A DNA stretch of 64,000 bases from Aureispira sp. CCB-E (GCF_031326345.1 NZ_CP133671.1:7250352-7314351); one strand, 5' to 3'; counted from the stretch's first letter, positions 1 through 9,280 are shown. Notes: generated by a model from the sequence alone, not told the origin. A program made the numbers and translations.

Positions 1-1
1 A

Positions 2-157
2 TCTATGCCTATTGGCATTAAAACCAATTACAACACTTCTTCAAAAGGAATCACTACTTCAGGAATTGCCTGTACTCTTTGCAAAACAGCTTGTCAAGTT
101 TTACCTATTGGTGCCAGACAACTTTGTGAATTAGCTTGTGACAAAACTGTCTGCTAG
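2..157 (+). CDS. Cys-rich protein, C-terminal part or small ORF
   Basis: The reading frame is open from the window edge to a TAG at 155-157. An ATG at 5 would give a complete 50-residue peptide, but the frame is open at the edge, so this may equally be the 3' end of a longer gene. The last 28 residues hold six cysteines in the pattern C-x2-C-x3-C-x10-C-x3-C-x4-C, ending with a terminal Cys. This spacing suggests a compact disulfide-bonded or metal-binding module in a secreted protein or peptide. I do not recognise the family. A perfect 30-bp palindrome follows the stop and looks like its terminator, which supports that the frame is really expressed. Confidence 0.5.
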   Translation, partial: SMPIGIKTNYNTSSKGITTSGIACTLCKTACQVLPIGARQLCELACDKTVC

Positions 158-173
158 TCTAACATGCCCTTAG

Positions 174-203
174 AGCACAAAAACAACTAGTTGTTTTTGT
201 GCT
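174..203 (+). terminator. Perfect 30-bp palindromic terminator
   Basis: The 15-nt arm AGCACAAAAACAACT is followed directly by its exact reverse complement, then by TATTTTC. It lies 16 nt after the stop of the Cys-rich frame and about 30 nt before the lipase start. Confidence 0.65.
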
Positions 204-236
204 TATTTTCAATGAACCTCTAATAAAGCTTCTATT

Positions 237-1547
237 ATGACTCCTACTTATTCTAGAGAACAACAAATTTATAGCCTTTCTTTTTCGACCAATTCTGCCT
301 TTGGGCTATCTTGGCCGCAAAGTGATTGTAAAAGTGGTATGGCTGCTATGCAGTCCTATGTAACCAAAGTATCCAAAGATGTTCTTGCCCAAACAACGAC
401 ACTCATTGGAACATGGAATTCCGTTTGGGGACCTGTTGTTTATGCTCAAAATCCTACCTCCAACTCTGTTCATGCAGACAATACAATGGGTGCCTACTAC
501 AATCCATCAGAGCAACTGTTGGTAATTTCTATTGCTGGTACCAATTCTATCTCGACCTATGGTTGGTTGGTTCAAGACTTCTCAGTCAATAGTTTGGTAG
601 AATGGGAATCCATCACTGGTGTTTCCTACTCTGGGCACATTGCCAAAGGCACCAGTATTGGTTTACAAATTTTATTGAGTATGAAAGATGATACGGGCAA
701 TACGCTCCTAGAAAGTTTGCGCTCGTATATTGCAAGTAATACGATTCCAACGGGTATAGAAATAGCTGTTACGGGGCATAGCCTAGGAGGTGCCCTAGCC
801 CCAACATTAGCTCTTTACCTATCAGACAAAAAAGCAACTTGGGACCCTTCCAATAAGGCACAGCTCTCCACTTATCCAACTGCTGGTCCGACTCCTGGCG
901 ACAAGGACTTTGCCACCTATTATCAAAAACAAATCAAAGCCAATAAAATCGCTTATCATAGCAAATACAACACGATTGATGTTGTTCCACACGCATGGCA
1001 AAGAAGTGACCTAGCTCAAATTCCAACTTTTTATGAGCAACATATAAAACCTTCTAGTGCGGATACACCCAATCAATCTATTTTAGGCAGCCTTGTGACA
1101 CTTGCTTCTTTTATCGCTATGGCAGACAAAATTGTGGTTGTTCCCCACAAAAATCCCTATCAGCAAATTCAACCTTCGACTCCTTTGCAAGGAACATTTG
1201 ACAATTCAGTCGATTTAAAAGCTATTGCAGCCATTGCCTTTGTCAGTGCTTTGAACTTACCAAAAAATCTAAAAGATGCCTACTTACCAGTGATTAGTCA
1301 ATTCACTCGTTTTGTAGCTCAGGCTGCCACACAACACACAACAGCCTATTACCCCTTATTAGACATTGTCAATTTTATGACAGCTTATAAAAATATTATT
1401 AATAACAACAAACCAAAAGACAGTACAGTTTTAACTCCTGACGAACTTGCCATCAAAGATACCCTCAAAGTAGATCTGAATGAGATAGAAGTAGCTGACT
1501 TAGTGCTCGCTTATCAGCAAAACAAAGCTCCAAACGATTCTGAATAA
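237..1547 (+). CDS. Class 3 (fungal-type) lipase-family alpha/beta hydrolase
   Basis: A 436-residue protein predicted to hydrolyse acyl esters. The nucleophile elbow GHSLGGALAP is at residues 180-189 (Ser182), preceded by the strand IEIAVT, which is the usual lipase class 3 arrangement. A likely acidic triad residue is Asp248 in NTIDVVPHAW, a context typical of this family (DxVP). An upstream oxyanion-loop-like stretch, ISIAGTNS, is at 98-105. There is no obvious signal peptide, so location is unclear. The ATG at 237 is the first in frame. The C-terminal 150 residues have no feature I can name. It is flanked by terminators on both sides, so it is probably monocistronic. Family assignment is firm; the substrate is unknown. 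Confidence 0.85.
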   Translation: MTPTYSREQQIYSLSFSTNSAFGLSWPQSDCKSGMAAMQSYVTKVSKDVLAQTTTLIGTWNSVWGPVVYAQNPTSNSVHADNTMGAYYNPSEQLLVISIAGTNSISTYGWLVQDFSVNSLVEWESITGVSYSGHIAKGTSIGLQILLSMKDDTGNTLLESLRSYIASNTIPTGIEIAVTGHSLGGALAPTLALYLSDKKATWDPSNKAQLSTYPTAGPTPGDKDFATYYQKQIKANKIAYHSKYNTIDVVPHAWQRSDLAQIPTFYEQHIKPSSADTPNQSILGSLVTLASFIAMADKIVVVPHKNPYQQIQPSTPLQGTFDNSVDLKAIAAIAFVSALNLPKNLKDAYLPVISQFTRFVAQAATQHTTAYYPLLDIVNFMTAYKNIINNNKPKDSTVLTPDELAIKDTLKVDLNEIEVADLVLAYQQNKAPNDSE

Positions 1548-1573
1548 TTTTGGGCTGGCTTATTTTCCCCTTA

Positions 1574-1611
1574 GGTAACAACAAGTAAATAGACGGTTGT
1601 TACCTTTTTTT
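1574..1611 (+). terminator. Rho-independent terminator after the lipase
   Basis: The stem GGTAACAAC (1574-1582) pairs with GTTGTTACC (1596-1604), followed by seven T. Confidence 0.85.
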
Positions 1612-1762
1612 ATATCCTAGCTCTAAATTATTCTGATTGTATGCATAAAAAACTCCTCTCATAGACATATCTTTGTGATTATTTTCGTTATTGATAATAA
1701 TTCAGAGACAGATTCTCTTCAATCAATAAACCTTGATAACGAATGAATTTAAATAACATACT

Positions 1763-2155
1763 ATGGCAAAATTTGACGGTATAGATATTATCGAAGACGA
1801 ACTTTATGATGACAGTCAAGAAGGAGATGCAATATGGCTCAACACAAGATTTGAGATCAAAACTATGTTAGGATTAAACAAACTACCTGACTTACAAGGC
1901 ATTTTATTTGCAATTGGTTTGCAAGAGCTTGGGCAAATTCGAGACGAATTCACTAAAGAAGAGAGACAGGACTTGATGCATATTGCTGTCTGCCGATTGT
2001 TGAGTTATGATGGTTATTACGAACTAGAAGGCTATGACGAAGATGGTTGGCCTCATTGGAAACAAATGGCGATTCCACCTGCTGGACGTGCTCAACAAGA
2101 AGTTTTGTTAAGAAGAAAAATTGCCGAATATATCGAACACGTAAAGAACAGTTAA
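1763..2155 (+). CDS. Conserved-looking hypothetical protein, 130 aa
   Basis: An acidic soluble protein with no signal peptide or membrane segment. I recognise no domain. It has an acidic N-terminus (residues 8-24) and an aromatic, acidic patch around residues 84-98 (YDGYYELEGYDEDGW). It ends 3 nt before the ATG of the cyclophilin gene, so the two are very probably cotranscribed. A TATCTTTG (1668-1675) upstream matches the -7 element TAnnTTTG, but I see no well-spaced -33 element. Product unknown; the gene itself is well supported by frame length and tight coupling to its neighbour. Confidence 0.7.
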   Translation: MAKFDGIDIIEDELYDDSQEGDAIWLNTRFEIKTMLGLNKLPDLQGILFAIGLQELGQIRDEFTKEERQDLMHIAVCRLLSYDGYYELEGYDEDGWPHWKQMAIPPAGRAQQEVLLRRKIAEYIEHVKNS

Positions 2156-2158
2156 TCC

Positions 2159-2893
2159 ATGCACAAACAAGTTTATTTATTGCTATTAATCGGTCTTTTG
2201 ATAAGTGCCTGTGGTTCTCCTACTGCTGACTCCACAGAAGAAGAAGATACTATTGCCACACTTCCTAGACCCAAAGTCTCCATTACAACACAATATGGGG
2301 AGATGATTATTGAATTATTTAATGAAACCCCCAAGCACCGAGATAATTTCTTAAAACTAGCTCGAGAAGGTTTTTACGATGGGCTACTGTTTCATCGAGT
2401 ACAACCCAATTTTATGATTCAAGGAGGGGACCCCGACTCTAGAGATTCTGTCCCACCAGAACAGTATCTTGGCATGGGGAACGCTGAGCATCGTATCCCT
2501 GCTGAAATATCGACCAAATTTATCATGCGCCAAGGTGCTTTGTGTGGTTTTCATAAAGGCATTGGGCACCACCCCGATAAGTCTTCTAATGGCTCCCAGT
2601 TTATGATTATTCATGGGCAACCTCTTAAACAATATCAAGTAAAGGAGTTATCATTAAAAACAAAAGTCGATTACACGCCCGAACAAATCGAGCTTTACGA
2701 AATGTATGGTGGTACACCGCAATACGATAATATGTATACGATATTTGGGCAAGTGATAAAAGGTATGCCTGTCTTAGAAAAAATCGTATCTGCCAAAACC
2801 TATCGCTCTATTGAACCAACTTGGCCTGATCGTCCAGTAGAAGATATTCGCATGGTTGTAAAAGTCATTGATGCTCCTTCAACAGCATCGTAA
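2159..2893 (+). CDS. Cyclophilin-type peptidyl-prolyl isomerase lipoprotein
   Basis: A 244-residue protein that should catalyse cis-trans isomerisation of X-Pro bonds in the cell envelope. The N-terminus is a lipoprotein signal (LLLLIGLLISAC, lipidated Cys18), so it is probably anchored in a membrane facing the periplasm. Cyclophilin motifs are present in order: FHRVQPNFMIQGGDP (the FHR and QGGD signature), SQFMIIHG (equivalent to SQFFI) and a late IFGQVIKGMPVLEKI. An insertion of about 40 residues lies between the QFMI and FGQV motifs, as in other Bacteroidota envelope cyclophilins. It is the second gene of a two-gene unit with the unknown 130-residue protein. Confidence 0.9.
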   Translation: MHKQVYLLLLIGLLISACGSPTADSTEEEDTIATLPRPKVSITTQYGEMIIELFNETPKHRDNFLKLAREGFYDGLLFHRVQPNFMIQGGDPDSRDSVPPEQYLGMGNAEHRIPAEISTKFIMRQGALCGFHKGIGHHPDKSSNGSQFMIIHGQPLKQYQVKELSLKTKVDYTPEQIELYEMYGGTPQYDNMYTIFGQVIKGMPVLEKIVSAKTYRSIEPTWPDRPVEDIRMVVKVIDAPSTAS

Positions 2894-2916
2894 AGAACTT
2901 TCATTTTACCATTTAT

Positions 2917-2975
2917 TTAAGAACTCAAAAGAAATAAAGCTCTTCTAGCTGTACTTATTTCTTTTGAATTCTTAA
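2917..2975 (+). terminator. Long hairpin after the cyclophilin gene
   Basis: The arms 2917-2937 and 2955-2975 pair over 21 nt with a single mismatch and a 17-nt loop, and TTTTAG follows. It lies between the cyclophilin stop and the next gene and probably acts as a terminator, although the T-run is short. Confidence 0.55.
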
Positions 2976-3011
2976 TTTTAGTACTTCGTGCCACTTTACC
3001 AAAAGCAAGTT

Positions 3012-5279
3012 ATGAGTAAGAAAAAAAAATCACCATCTAAAAAAGCTACGCCCTCTACTTCTAAAGCTAGCACTCAAAAAGACAAAAATTCTAACCCCTC
3101 CCAAGAATTACAAGTAAAAAATTCTTTTTGGGTCAATCATAAAATGCATTTGATTCTTGTCTTCTTTCTAAGTGCAGCTTTGTATGCCAACACGCTAGGG
3201 CATCAGTATGCTGTTGATGATAGCATTGTTATTCTCCGCAACGAATTTACCAAAAAGGGATTTAAGGGAATGCATGGTATTTGGACTGAAGATACATTTA
3301 CAGGTTTTTTTGGGAGCAAGCGAAACTTAGTTGCAGGTGGTCGTTATCGTCCTCTTTCTCTAGCAACGTTTGCTATTGAATTGCAACTGTTCGGTGAGGT
3401 GGTAACAAGCTCAGACGGGCAACCTGCTTTGGACAAAGATGGAGATAAAAACTATCGGGGCAAACCGTGGATTAGTCATTTTGTCAATATGCTGTTGTAT
3501 GCTTGGCTTTGTGTAGTTATTTACTTGATGTTGTTGCAAATGTTTAATCCTAAAAGGACTCAAAATAATTTAAAAGGTTATTTTATAGCCTTAGCAGGTG
3601 CCTTACTTTATGCAACACACCCAATTCATACTGAAGCAGTTGCCAACATCAAAGGTCGAGATGAAATTATGGTTTTGTTAGGCTCTGTATTGGCTGTCTA
3701 TTGGGTCTTAAAAGCTGCTGTAGTAGAACAAAACAAAGCACTTTTCTATGAAGTTGGTGCTATTTTGGCTTTCATTTTTGCGATTTTTTCAAAAGAAAAT
3801 GCGGTTACCTTCCTAGCTATTATTCCTGCTGCGCTTTACTTCTTTACCAAGAAAGAACTTCCAGAAATCCTAATAAAAACAGTTCCTTATATTGTTATTG
3901 TTGGTATTTTTTGGTTTGGAATCCGAGGTCCAATTTTAGGAGATGCCGCCTCTGTTGTGAGTACGAACAACGCCCCTGCAACCGAATTAATGAATGATCC
4001 GTTCCTAAAAATTGAAAACAACCGCTACGTTTCTTATACTAACGAAGAGCGTTTGGCAACAGTATTGTACACTTGGGGCAAGTACATCAAACTACTCATT
4101 TATCCAGATCCACTGACAAATGATTATTACCCAAAGCATATTCGTACCAATATGGATGTTATTCCGACCTTTTCAATGCCTGAGGTCTTACTTTCTGTAT
4201 TGCTGCATTTTATTTTAGGTATTTTATTAATCTTGGGTACCCTCAAACGAAAAGCATATGCGTTCTTTATTCTATTTTATTTGGCAACTTTCTCAGTTGT
4301 TTCAAATTTAATTTTTCCGATTGGAACCAATATGGCCGAACGCTTCATGTTCCTACCTTCAGTTGGCTTTAGTACGCTCTGTGCCATGGGATTATACGAA
4401 CTAGTTCAACGAGCTTCAAACCGAGGTAAAAGTTGGGTGGATGCCTTGAGAATTCCAACAGCTGTATTAGGAGTTCTAGTCGTTCTATATTCTATCAAAA
4501 CATGTACTCGAAACCTTGCTTGGTATGATGACTATACATTATTTACCACAGATATTGTACACTCTCCTCATAGTGCAAAATTAAACAATGCCGTTTCGGG
4601 TGTGCTACAAGATAAAGCCAATCGCTCCAATAACTCTATAGAGCGTAAAATGCTGATTGAAAAAGCATTGGGACATTCAATTACAGCGACACAACTGCAC
4701 CCTACCTATAACAATGCTTGGTTGTTGCGTGGTAATGCTAATGTGATGTTAGGTGGCGTAAAAAAACAAGAAGGTGCCAATAATACCAATCCTCAAACCA
4801 AACGAAGTCTTTTCGAAGAAGCATTGAAGTACTATGATGCGGGTATACAGGCTTATAACGAAGTACTTCGCTTGCGCCCAGACCACCCAGATGTTCACCG
4901 CAACTTAGGCGTTGTTTATAGAGATCGTGGTAATTTATTGGGGCAACATTTAGGGCAAATAGATGCTTCGATTGCTTCGATTGAAAAGTCTTTGACTTAT
5001 TCAAATAAAGACTTTGAAAGCTTCCGTTTGTTGGGGATTGCTTATGGTATAAAGGGCATGCAATTGCAACAAGCAGGTCGCCTCCAAGAAGCAACCAATT
5101 CTCACTATACAGCTATCAAAAACCTAGAGAAAGCGTTAGAGATAACACCCAATGCAGTTCCTATTCTTTACAATTTAGAAATTGCTTATCGCCAATTAAA
5201 TCAACCAGAGAAAGTAGAGGAATATCACCAACGATGGAAGAAAATTGACCCAGAATACGATCCAACTAAGCAGCAATAA
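3012..5279 (+). CDS. TMTC-like membrane glycosyltransferase with C-terminal TPRs
   Basis: A 755-residue integral membrane protein. After a Lys/Ser/Thr-rich cytoplasmic N-terminus come about 9-11 hydrophobic segments (to about residue 500), then a soluble region with tetratricopeptide repeats (about 535-740). The motif HPIHTEAVANIKGRDE after the third or fourth helix, and the early Asp-Asp of YAVDDSIVILRN, are characteristic of the GT-C fold TMTC/O-mannosyltransferase-like family (DUF1736 type). By family, it would transfer a lipid-linked sugar to protein across the membrane; donor and acceptor are unknown. I chose ATG 3012 over an in-frame GTG at 2988 because it begins a normal Lys-rich N-terminus. 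No sugar-transfer partner gene is adjacent. Confidence 0.75.
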   Translation: MSKKKKSPSKKATPSTSKASTQKDKNSNPSQELQVKNSFWVNHKMHLILVFFLSAALYANTLGHQYAVDDSIVILRNEFTKKGFKGMHGIWTEDTFTGFFGSKRNLVAGGRYRPLSLATFAIELQLFGEVVTSSDGQPALDKDGDKNYRGKPWISHFVNMLLYAWLCVVIYLMLLQMFNPKRTQNNLKGYFIALAGALLYATHPIHTEAVANIKGRDEIMVLLGSVLAVYWVLKAAVVEQNKALFYEVGAILAFIFAIFSKENAVTFLAIIPAALYFFTKKELPEILIKTVPYIVIVGIFWFGIRGPILGDAASVVSTNNAPATELMNDPFLKIENNRYVSYTNEERLATVLYTWGKYIKLLIYPDPLTNDYYPKHIRTNMDVIPTFSMPEVLLSVLLHFILGILLILGTLKRKAYAFFILFYLATFSVVSNLIFPIGTNMAERFMFLPSVGFSTLCAMGLYELVQRASNRGKSWVDALRIPTAVLGVLVVLYSIKTCTRNLAWYDDYTLFTTDIVHSPHSAKLNNAVSGVLQDKANRSNNSIERKMLIEKALGHSITATQLHPTYNNAWLLRGNANVMLGGVKKQEGANNTNPQTKRSLFEEALKYYDAGIQAYNEVLRLRPDHPDVHRNLGVVYRDRGNLLGQHLGQIDASIASIEKSLTYSNKDFESFRLLGIAYGIKGMQLQQAGRLQEATNSHYTAIKNLEKALEITPNAVPILYNLEIAYRQLNQPEKVEEYHQRWKKIDPEYDPTKQQ

Positions 5280-5373
5280 AGTAAATTTTTTTCCTTTGAA
5301 TTAAACCTTTGATAAGTACTGAAGTCTTAATGTTATCAACAAAATTCTCCAAACATTAAAAATTGTAACGATC

Positions 5374-5694
5374 ATGAAGATTCAAAATTTGTTATTTGTA
5401 CTGATTGCTTTATTCGGATTAGGCTTCAACGCTAATGCTCAAACAACCCAAAAGGAAGTTGTTACCAAACAGGTAAAACAAAATGCCAGAATTAATGACG
5501 GTGTTCGCTCTGGAGAATTAACTCCTGCCGAAGCAAAAAAATTAAAACAGCAACAGCGTGATATTAATCGAACTAAAAGAGCAGCTAAAGCAGATGGTGT
5601 TGTGACTAGAAAAGAAAAAGCGGTTATTAAACACAAACAAAATCGTGCTAGTGCTAATATTGCTCGCAAAAAAAATAATGAACAAACTAGGTAA
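5374..5694 (+). CDS. Small secreted basic protein
   Basis: 106 residues. Residues 1-22 form a signal peptide with cleavage expected after NANA (LLFVLIALFGLGFNANAQ). The mature part is very basic and helical, with little hydrophobic core. It contains two related segments, RSGELTPAEAKKLKQQQRDI and RAAKADGVVTRKEKAVIKHK, each resembling a degenerate EF-hand-like helix-loop-helix (GELTPAE / DGVVTRKE). Short proteins of this kind are common in Bacteroidota and their role is unknown. It has its own terminator. Confidence 0.75.
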   Translation: MKIQNLLFVLIALFGLGFNANAQTTQKEVVTKQVKQNARINDGVRSGELTPAEAKKLKQQQRDINRTKRAAKADGVVTRKEKAVIKHKQNRASANIARKKNNEQTR

Positions 5695-5716
5695 ACTTAT
5701 CTTAAGTTCTAATCAT

Positions 5717-5754
5717 AAAAGGTCAACTTCTAACATGAGGTTGACCTTTTTTTT
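5717..5754 (+). terminator. Strong Rho-independent terminator
   Basis: AAAAGGTCAAC (5717-5727) pairs with GTTGACCTTTT (5740-5750), followed by more T (eight in a row). Confidence 0.9.
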
Positions 5755-5807
5755 ATAAAAATTTCTATATTTTGTATCTTATTCCTTCTTTTCTTAATTG
5801 ATTCAAA

Positions 5808-7826
5808 ATGAAAACTTTTGCTCCCATTAAAACAGTCCTTTATTGTTTTTTTTTAACAACATTGTTTTTCTCCACAACTGCTGCACAAAACAATTCAACG
5901 TTTAAGATTCCTCAATATATATTAGACACGCCAAGTGATTCTTTAAAAATAGAGTTATTGGACGCTATCTGTGCCGAATTGGGACGTTTTCATCCAGAAG
6001 AAGTTTTATTTTATAGAAAATTTATTTGCAAACTAGCTAAAAAAAATAATTTCGACCACACGCTTTTTGTTTTTTCAACTAAAGTCGTTGATGCTTTCAT
6101 TTACCTTCGACAACCTGATAGTGCTGTTGTCTATGGCTTGAAAACTCTAGAATGGGCTAAAACAAAACAAGAAGAACTAAAAGAAGAAATATTTGCTTGG
6201 CTTTATAATGATATGGGGTTTGCTTATAATCAGTTAAAAGACTACCCCACTGCTCTGACATATTATTTTAAAGCTCTAAAAATTAAAGAACAACTCAACT
6301 CGCCTTCTATTCATTCTACTTATAATAACATAGGAATTGTTTATATGAAGTTTGAGAAGCACGATAAAGCACTAGAGTATTACAAAAAATCTTTAGCCTT
6401 AAAACGAAAAATTAATAATCAATCAGGAATTAGTAAGAGTTTATCTAATATAGGACTCGTTTATAGGCAAATAAAGAACTACCAACAAGCAAGGCAGTAT
6501 TATCAACAAGCCTTGGAGCTTAATTTAAAACTAAAAGATTCTGTGGGCATTATCAATAACTATGTTTCTATCGGGCAACTAGCGTATTGGCAGGATGACT
6601 ATGAGCGTTCTATAGCGTATTATAACAAAGCACTTGAATTGAGGATGATACAAGGTAACCCTCAATTAATTGGCGAAATTTTACTTGACATTGCAGAAAT
6701 GCACTTAAAAGCTCATCAATTTCCTGAAGCACTACAACACATTCAACGAGCGGAGCGAATCATTCGAGAACATCAACTTGATATCAACACCTTTCGAGTT
6801 TATCAGATTTATGCTGACTATTACAACCTAATGAATAACAGCGAAAAGGCCTCTTTTTATTACCTACAATACAAAGCCATCGCCGATAGTATCGAACAAG
6901 AGAAAAATGCTAATTTCATTGCTGAGCTGGAAACAAAGTACGAATCAGAGAAAAAAGAGCAAGAAATCAAATTGCTCAAGCAACAAAATATTATTTCTAG
7001 CTTAGAATTAGAGCGCATCCAAACTCAACGAAAGTGGATTTTTAGTGTCCTTTTTTTACTGGTCATAATTATTAGTGTTCTTATTTCATTGTATCGGTAT
7101 CGTTCTAAAACCAATAAAGAACTAGAAATACTCAATTCTACTAAAGATAAATTATTTACCATTATTGGACACGATCTCAAAAATCCTTTAATCGGTTTTC
7201 GCTCTATCACTCAATCTCTATCGAGCAACTTAGAGTCTATGGATAAAAGCTCTATTTTATATTTTATTCAAAAATTAGAAAAATCATCCAATGAGTTGTA
7301 TTTGCTCATCCAAAACTTATTGCAATGGGCTATTAATCAAAGCGGGAAATTAAGTAATACCCCACAGCATTTTGCTTTAGAGCAGCTGGTTGCAGATGTC
7401 TTTAATTTATTTAAGATCAATGCAGATCGAGAACAAATTGCGTTAATTAACGCAGTCCCTCCCAATAGTATCGTGTATGCCGATTTAAAAATAACCCAAA
7501 CTATTCTTAGAAATTTAATTGATAACGCGATTAAATTTACTTCCAAAGGTGGCAAAGTATATGTACAAGCCAAAACCATTGGTAACACAATTGAAGTTTT
7601 GGTCAAAGACACTGGCAAAGGTATGTCTGAAATAGAGCAAAGTAATTTATTCCAACAGACTGTACCAACAGTTGAGCATCATATCCCTCAAAAAGGAACA
7701 GGAATTGGGCTGCTTCTTTGCAAAGAATTAGCCGAACGTCTTAGTAGCACTATCAAAGTGAATAGCACTCTAGGCAAAGGCACCATTTTTAGTTTTTCAT
7801 TACAACAATCACCTCAAAATGCGTAA
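5808..7826 (+). CDS. TPR-containing sensor histidine kinase
   Basis: A 672-residue protein. It has a signal peptide (about 1-27), then a periplasmic TPR array (about 75-370) with units such as ALEYYKKSLALKRK, a coiled coil (about 370-405), one membrane helix (408-430), a HisKA dimerisation domain with the phosphoacceptor in GHDLKNPL (His455), and an HATPase_c domain with N-box NLIDNAIKFT, G1 DTGKGMS and G2 GTGIGLLLCKEL. It autophosphorylates and should pass phosphate to the response regulator gene that overlaps it by 8 nt. TPR-sensor kinases of this layout are frequent in Bacteroidota; their signals are generally unknown. ATG 5808 directly precedes the signal peptide. Confidence 0.92.
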   Translation: MKTFAPIKTVLYCFFLTTLFFSTTAAQNNSTFKIPQYILDTPSDSLKIELLDAICAELGRFHPEEVLFYRKFICKLAKKNNFDHTLFVFSTKVVDAFIYLRQPDSAVVYGLKTLEWAKTKQEELKEEIFAWLYNDMGFAYNQLKDYPTALTYYFKALKIKEQLNSPSIHSTYNNIGIVYMKFEKHDKALEYYKKSLALKRKINNQSGISKSLSNIGLVYRQIKNYQQARQYYQQALELNLKLKDSVGIINNYVSIGQLAYWQDDYERSIAYYNKALELRMIQGNPQLIGEILLDIAEMHLKAHQFPEALQHIQRAERIIREHQLDINTFRVYQIYADYYNLMNNSEKASFYYLQYKAIADSIEQEKNANFIAELETKYESEKKEQEIKLLKQQNIISSLELERIQTQRKWIFSVLFLLVIIISVLISLYRYRSKTNKELEILNSTKDKLFTIIGHDLKNPLIGFRSITQSLSSNLESMDKSSILYFIQKLEKSSNELYLLIQNLLQWAINQSGKLSNTPQHFALEQLVADVFNLFKINADREQIALINAVPPNSIVYADLKITQTILRNLIDNAIKFTSKGGKVYVQAKTIGNTIEVLVKDTGKGMSEIEQSNLFQQTVPTVEHHIPQKGTGIGLLLCKELAERLSSTIKVNSTLGKGTIFSFSLQQSPQNA

Positions 7827-8460
7827 AATATCTATTTTCATTGTTGACGATCACGAGATTTTAAGAGATGGAATTCGTGCATTATTATTAGGAACAAATA
7901 TTCAGGTTCTAGCAGACTTTTCAGGATCTTTGGAACTTTTTGAACGCCTCAAAACACAACAACCCGACTTAATTTTGTTAGATATTATCATGCCTAACAG
8001 GAACGGTCTTGAAGTCTTAGAACAACTAAGAAAAGAATATGCTGATATTCCTGTTTTAATGTTTTCTGCCGAAACAGAAGAACAACGCATTCAACAAGCA
8101 GTACAGAAAGGGGCTATGGGCTTTTTACCTAAGGATTGTACCAAAGAAGAATTGGTAGAAGCAATTGAAACCGTTGTCAAAAATCAAAATTACTTTGGTT
8201 CTTCCATTTTATCAACCATTTTTAAGGGTTATGTCGCCAATACTCAACAAAATCAACACTCAAAACTATCCGAACGAGAGGTTTCTATCATTCAGTTGCT
8301 TTGTGAAGGACTCGGATACAAACAAATTGGAGAACAATTATTTATTTCTCCTAGAACAGTAGAAAGTCACAAACAAACCATTTTTAAAAAATTGGATATT
8401 AGCAACAATGCTCAACTGGTCAAGTATGCCATTAAACATGGTATGACTAGTTTAGATTAA
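7819..8460 (+). CDS. NarL/LuxR-family response regulator
   Basis: 213 residues. The receiver domain has the acidic pair in IVDDHEI (Asp10, Asp11), the phosphoacceptor Asp55 in LILLDIIMP, a switch Ser in MFSAE and the conserved Lys in FLPKDC. The C-terminal LuxR helix-turn-helix is at about 150-210 (LSEREVSIIQLLCEG ... ISPRTVESHKQTIFKKL). The start codon lies inside the end of the kinase gene (8-nt overlap), so translation is probably coupled and the two form a cognate pair. Target genes are not visible here. Confidence 0.93.
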   Translation: MRKISIFIVDDHEILRDGIRALLLGTNIQVLADFSGSLELFERLKTQQPDLILLDIIMPNRNGLEVLEQLRKEYADIPVLMFSAETEEQRIQQAVQKGAMGFLPKDCTKEELVEAIETVVKNQNYFGSSILSTIFKGYVANTQQNQHSKLSEREVSIIQLLCEGLGYKQIGEQLFISPRTVESHKQTIFKKLDISNNAQLVKYAIKHGMTSLD

Positions 8461-8536
8461 GTGTTGCTATTTTTGTTGCTGTTGTAATAATTTATATATT
8501 GGCTGCAATATATCATTCACTAAATAAACGAATATA

Positions 8537-9229
8537 ATGAATGCAATTATAACAGGAGCTACTAAAGGAATTGGTCGTGCTGTAGCCGAATTATTTGCTC
8601 AAAATGGCTTTAATGTTGCTATTTGTTCTCGCACACAAACCGACGTTGATGCGTTAAAAAAACACTTAGAAGACACCTACTCTATTGAGGTTATTGGTCA
8701 AGTTGTTGATATGTCTAAAAAAGATGCTGTCAAAAACTTTGCTGCTGCTATTGTTAAACAATGGGCTAGCATTGATATTTTGGTGAACAATGCAGGCGTA
8801 TTTATTCCTTGTGAGTTAGCGCAATCTGAAAATGAATCTGCGTTCGAAATGATGATGGATTTAAACCTATATAGCACTTATTACATGACTCAAAGCATAC
8901 TTCCTAGTATGATTACGCAAAAAAAAGGGCATATTTTTAACATGTGTTCTATTGCTAGTATCATGCCTTATGGTGCCTATGCTGTTTCTAAACATGCTAT
9001 GTTGGGTTTTTCTAAAGTTTTGAGAGAAGAAGTAAAAGATAAAGGCATTCGAGTTACGGCTGTCATGCCAGGAGCTACCTATACAGCATCTTGGGAAGGA
9101 ACAGATTTACCTGAGGAACGTTTTATGAAAGCAGAAGACATTGCACAAACACTACTCGACATTTATAATCTGAGTGATCGAACAGTTGTAGAAGAAATTT
9201 TATTGCGTCCTCAATTGGGGGATATTTAG
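8537..9229 (+). CDS. Short-chain dehydrogenase/reductase
   Basis: 230 residues, a classical SDR. The cofactor-binding motif TGATKGIG is at 6-13, NNAG at 84-87 and the catalytic set is Ser138, Tyr148 and Lys152 (YAVSK). Arg32 after the second strand (CSRTQ) suggests NADP(H) preference. The substrate cannot be read from sequence; it resembles general 3-oxoacyl reductase-like SDRs. TATTTTTG at 8468-8475 matches a Bacteroidota -7 element and would give a leader of about 55 nt. Cytosolic and probably monocistronic. Confidence 0.88.
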   Translation: MNAIITGATKGIGRAVAELFAQNGFNVAICSRTQTDVDALKKHLEDTYSIEVIGQVVDMSKKDAVKNFAAAIVKQWASIDILVNNAGVFIPCELAQSENESAFEMMMDLNLYSTYYMTQSILPSMITQKKGHIFNMCSIASIMPYGAYAVSKHAMLGFSKVLREEVKDKGIRVTAVMPGATYTASWEGTDLPEERFMKAEDIAQTLLDIYNLSDRTVVEEILLRPQLGDI

Positions 9230-9240
9230 GGATAGTTACT

Positions 9241-9280
9241 AAAAAAAGAAACCTAACTCGGTGGGAGCCAAGTTAGGTTT
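9241..9280 (-). terminator. Hairpin terminator, minus strand
   Basis: AAACCTAACT (9249-9258) pairs with AGTTAGGTTT (9271-9280). On the minus strand it is followed by a T-rich run (9241-9247). It may also stop the SDR transcript from the other side. Confidence 0.6.

Noticed and set aside
4738..5094. 118-residue minus-strand frame inside the TMTC-like gene
   Set aside because: Antisense to the TPR part; no promoter, no start context, no recognisable motif.
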